From assembly GCA_002730485.1 (NCBI GenBank), contig PCAH01000055.1:1-15889 (forward strand): a stretch of DNA of 15,889 nt, read 5' to 3'. Each line of letters begins with the position of its first letter. The first letter of the stretch is position 1. The stretch comes from Dehalococcoidia bacterium (GTDB lineage: Bacteria > Chloroflexota > Dehalococcoidia > UBA3495). A program made the position numbers and the translations under genes. Shown in pieces: positions 13,605-15,889 of this stretch. The notes beneath the pieces were generated by a model. It made no database searches. It saw nothing but the letters and a program-made list of their open reading frames with translations, and was not told the origin of the DNA.

Positions 13605-15889
13605 TGGCTGAAGAACAAGATCCGCTCAATGAGGAAGTGTTACCCGACACGGACACAACTGAGAGCGATGTCGAGACTCCGACCGAGACAACTGCTCCCA
13701 CAACAGGACCACAGGGCCCCCCCTTGCCAGAGGCCGCTGGCACGGCAGTAACTCCAGATGCGCCCCAAGCACAAGCAGGAGCCCCAGAAGAGCCCGTAGA
13801 AGACGACTCAAGGCCGCCTGCTGGTCCGGGCGTCCCAGACAACCCGACACGTACTCCAGAAACAGGAGAGGCTTGGCTGAAGCACTCCTACCCCGGAGAC
13901 GACAAAGGTGACACGAAATTAGAAGACGAGTCAACAAGATCGTGGGGGGACGACCTCTTGCGTGTCCCCTTTGGGGCAGGCGAACCAAACGAAGACCGCA
14001 TCCCCGGAGTGGCAGAAGGCGCTGAATCTCTACTCCAATACGGAACAATGGCTGCAATAAAAGCCACCACAAGCCCACTGGGTCGGTCGTATGCGAACAT
14101 GCTTGAGGGCGAAGAGTATTGGCCGGTGGCCTCCGAGGTTCTGTCGATCTATAGGGCAGCACCCCAAGCATTCGCAAGGGGTTGGAACTGGGCAAATCTG
14201 CACGGTGCGAAGTGGTTCACAGAGGGCAAGGGTGAGTTCGGTGATTCCTACGGCGAGGTGGTCAACCTCATAGATGAAGATATATTTGGCGGGTCACCAA
14301 GCACATCGACAGATATCGTTGGTGGGATTGCTGCATGGATGTGGGGGTTCTTCTTCTTTAAGAAAAGCGTCGGGATGGGCGCCTCGACATTCGGCGCCAC
14401 TGGACTTACTGGGTCCATACTAGGAGCGTCTAAAGCCCCGAAAATTGGCCCAGCGGTAGCGAGTATTGGCGGCAAGGCAAGTTGGAAGGGCGCCTCTGCG
14501 TATCTTGCACACTATGGGGCGACCTTCACCCTTCCCAGTATCGCTGGCAACCAAGGGGCATGGGACCCACGGACGGGGGGATTCCACCACGCCCTCGCCT
14601 CCTTCTGGGAAGAAGGCAAGCGTCCACCAGCGTTCCAATCGTATCTTGACGCCATCGGATATGAAGACCCACCGGGGTCGTACTACGGCGAAGACGGCAA
14701 GTTACTTGCGGGCCAATTGCTGACTCAGCAGTGGCTCCTCGTGCTTGAGGGTGCTGAGTTTGAAATTGCTGGCGAGACTGTGATGCGGGGCTTGATATTC
14801 CCCATATTGAAGCATTTCCACCGCCAGGCTAGGAAGGGTGGGACCGTAGGGGCTGGGTCACAACATGCGGATGATCTTATTCAGGGAGGAAGCCGCTCTG
14901 AAGGTATGCCCAGCATTGCGGGTCACCAAGTGGGCATGGCTGTAGATGACCCCGTGGTTCGGATGATGATAGCCGAGCAAATAAAGTACGAGTTGGCTCT
15001 CCATGGTGCAATGGCGCAGACATTCGCGCGTTCCTTGAAAGAGGGGATGACGCACCAAGAAGCCCGATTAGCGGTCGCTAAGAAGTTCCCACAAGGCCCA
15101 ACGAGGGCGAGCCTAGCCGAACTACAAGCAAACCAAATTGCAAAAACCTTCGGCGTCGAACTTGGTGAGGCGAGGAATGTCATAAATATGTTTGAGGTCG
15201 TTAGCGGGGCCTTGGACAGACTATGGATTCCAGACGCCGGCAGAAACCTCATGCAAATTCCCGGACTAGAAGCGTTACTACAGACGAGCGGAGTCCTTGG
15301 GGTAGCGAAACTTCCAGTACGGGCTCAAGAGTCCGCAGCACAGGCTCTCGGCAAGGCACTAGCAAGAGGAAAGGTCGCCAACAACCTTGAGGCGAAGGTC
15401 CAGTTCTTGAGGGACCGGAAATCATTCTCAACCGACCTGATAGGGTCGACTGTCCCACAAATGGATGGCAAGGCACAACCCTTCATGTCGCCCCAAGGCG
15501 ACTTTATGAAGAGGGTCGACAGAGTATTCCGGGACGAGAACCGGGCACTTAGAGTCCCATTTGAAAAGACGTTTATCTTTGATTACACGGTAAGTGAGCG
15601 TCCTATGTACGAGCCGGCGTACCGTGCAGATGGCACTCTGTATTCCAGAAAGATTGAGGGCCGCCCCCGGCGAGTGCTGTTGAGGATTAAGGCGGAGACT
15701 GAAGAACAGGCCCGAAAGATATTCAATGATCGCAAGCGTTCGGGAGAGTTCATCAAGGATGAAATGGACAATCGGGTTAGTGGCGAAGGTATCCCCAAGC
15801 CAGTAGTACGTATCAAATCAGTCAAACCCCAATTGGACCCAGCCGCGCCAGCAAGGGTGGCAATCCCTGGTCAATACGAAGCCATGATA
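13604..15889 (+). CDS. Large internal/ejection protein, gp16 position, open at window end
   Basis: The frame from ATG 13604 runs 762 codons without a stop to the last base, so the gene is truncated by the window. GGAG at 13590-13593 lies ten bases upstream, and the start overlaps the previous stop (TAATG). Residues 1-110 are acidic and rich in Pro, Thr and Glu, probably disordered. A hydrophobic, Gly-rich segment with MWGFFFF lies at about 236-275 and could cross a membrane. Later parts (about 430-620) are amphipathic helical. Position after the gp15-like gene and large size match T7 gp16 (1318 residues), the protein that leads DNA into the cytoplasm and often carries a lytic transglycosylase domain. 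T7 has that domain at its N-terminus; I see no such motif in the visible part. Function is inferred from order and size. Confidence 0.75.
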   Translation, partial: MAEEQDPLNEEVLPDTDTTESDVETPTETTAPTTGPQGPPLPEAAGTAVTPDAPQAQAGAPEEPVEDDSRPPAGPGVPDNPTRTPETGEAWLKHSYPGDDKGDTKLEDESTRSWGDDLLRVPFGAGEPNEDRIPGVAEGAESLLQYGTMAAIKATTSPLGRSYANMLEGEEYWPVASEVLSIYRAAPQAFARGWNWANLHGAKWFTEGKGEFGDSYGEVVNLIDEDIFGGSPSTSTDIVGGIAAWMWGFFFFKKSVGMGASTFGATGLTGSILGASKAPKIGPAVASIGGKASWKGASAYLAHYGATFTLPSIAGNQGAWDPRTGGFHHALASFWEEGKRPPAFQSYLDAIGYEDPPGSYYGEDGKLLAGQLLTQQWLLVLEGAEFEIAGETVMRGLIFPILKHFHRQARKGGTVGAGSQHADDLIQGGSRSEGMPSIAGHQVGMAVDDPVVRMMIAEQIKYELALHGAMAQTFARSLKEGMTHQEARLAVAKKFPQGPTRASLAELQANQIAKTFGVELGEARNVINMFEVVSGALDRLWIPDAGRNLMQIPGLEALLQTSGVLGVAKLPVRAQESAAQALGKALARGKVANNLEAKVQFLRDRKSFSTDLIGSTVPQMDGKAQPFMSPQGDFMKRVDRVFRDENRALRVPFEKTFIFDYTVSERPMYEPAYRADGTLYSRKIEGRPRRVLLRIKAETEEQARKIFNDRKRSGEFIKDEMDNRVSGEGIPKPVVRIKSVKPQLDPAAPARVAIPGQYEAMI

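Overview
This window is part of the late (virion structure and DNA ejection) region of a T7-like podovirus, almost certainly a tailed phage with a short tail. All genes lie on the + strand and are tightly packed: ATGA or TAATG start/stop overlaps are common and most genes have an AGGAG-type ribosome binding site. Gene order follows the T7 late module: scaffold (gp9), major capsid (gp10), tail tube adaptor (gp11), tail nozzle (gp12) and internal ejection proteins (gp14, gp15, gp16 positions). Moderately GC-rich codon use, LamG-type jelly-roll adhesins and a fibre with GTAI/LDVTG-type beta repeats are typical of marine phages. The lipobox-bearing membrane protein suggests a Gram-negative host. 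Host and exact lineage cannot be fixed from this window.

Layout: 1-318 is the C-terminus of the scaffold. 315-662 is a small lysine-rich protein of unknown role. 663-821 is a structured leader with two hairpins before the capsid gene. 822-1895 encodes the major capsid protein, followed by a strong UUCG-loop terminator (1936-1965). 1988-5862 is an accessory block that T7 lacks between genes 10 and 11. It holds a one-helix membrane protein, a 164-residue beta-rich protein, a 652-residue protein with two LamG-like domains, a lipobox-plus-three-helix membrane protein and a fibre-like protein. 5876-7958 holds three consecutive gp11-type tail adaptor genes. 7965-10694 encodes the tail nozzle. 10691 to the window end carries three internal/ejection proteins, and the last is still open at base 15889.

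The proteins would work together as one virion: scaffold and capsid build the head, the gp11 and gp12 family proteins form the tail tube and nozzle, the LamG and fibre proteins probably bind the host surface, and the three internal proteins probably form the DNA-ejection conduit.

The points most worth checking are these. (1) The 164-residue gene and the LamG gene share one reading frame and are separated by a single UGA-C stop, three codons and a start with no Shine-Dalgarno, which allows a readthrough fusion. (2) There are three gp11-type paralogues in a row. (3) An exact 24-base direct repeat, in the same codon phase, lies in the otherwise unrelated nozzle and gp15-position genes. I saw no defence system, CRISPR array, tRNA, insertion sequence or integration site.
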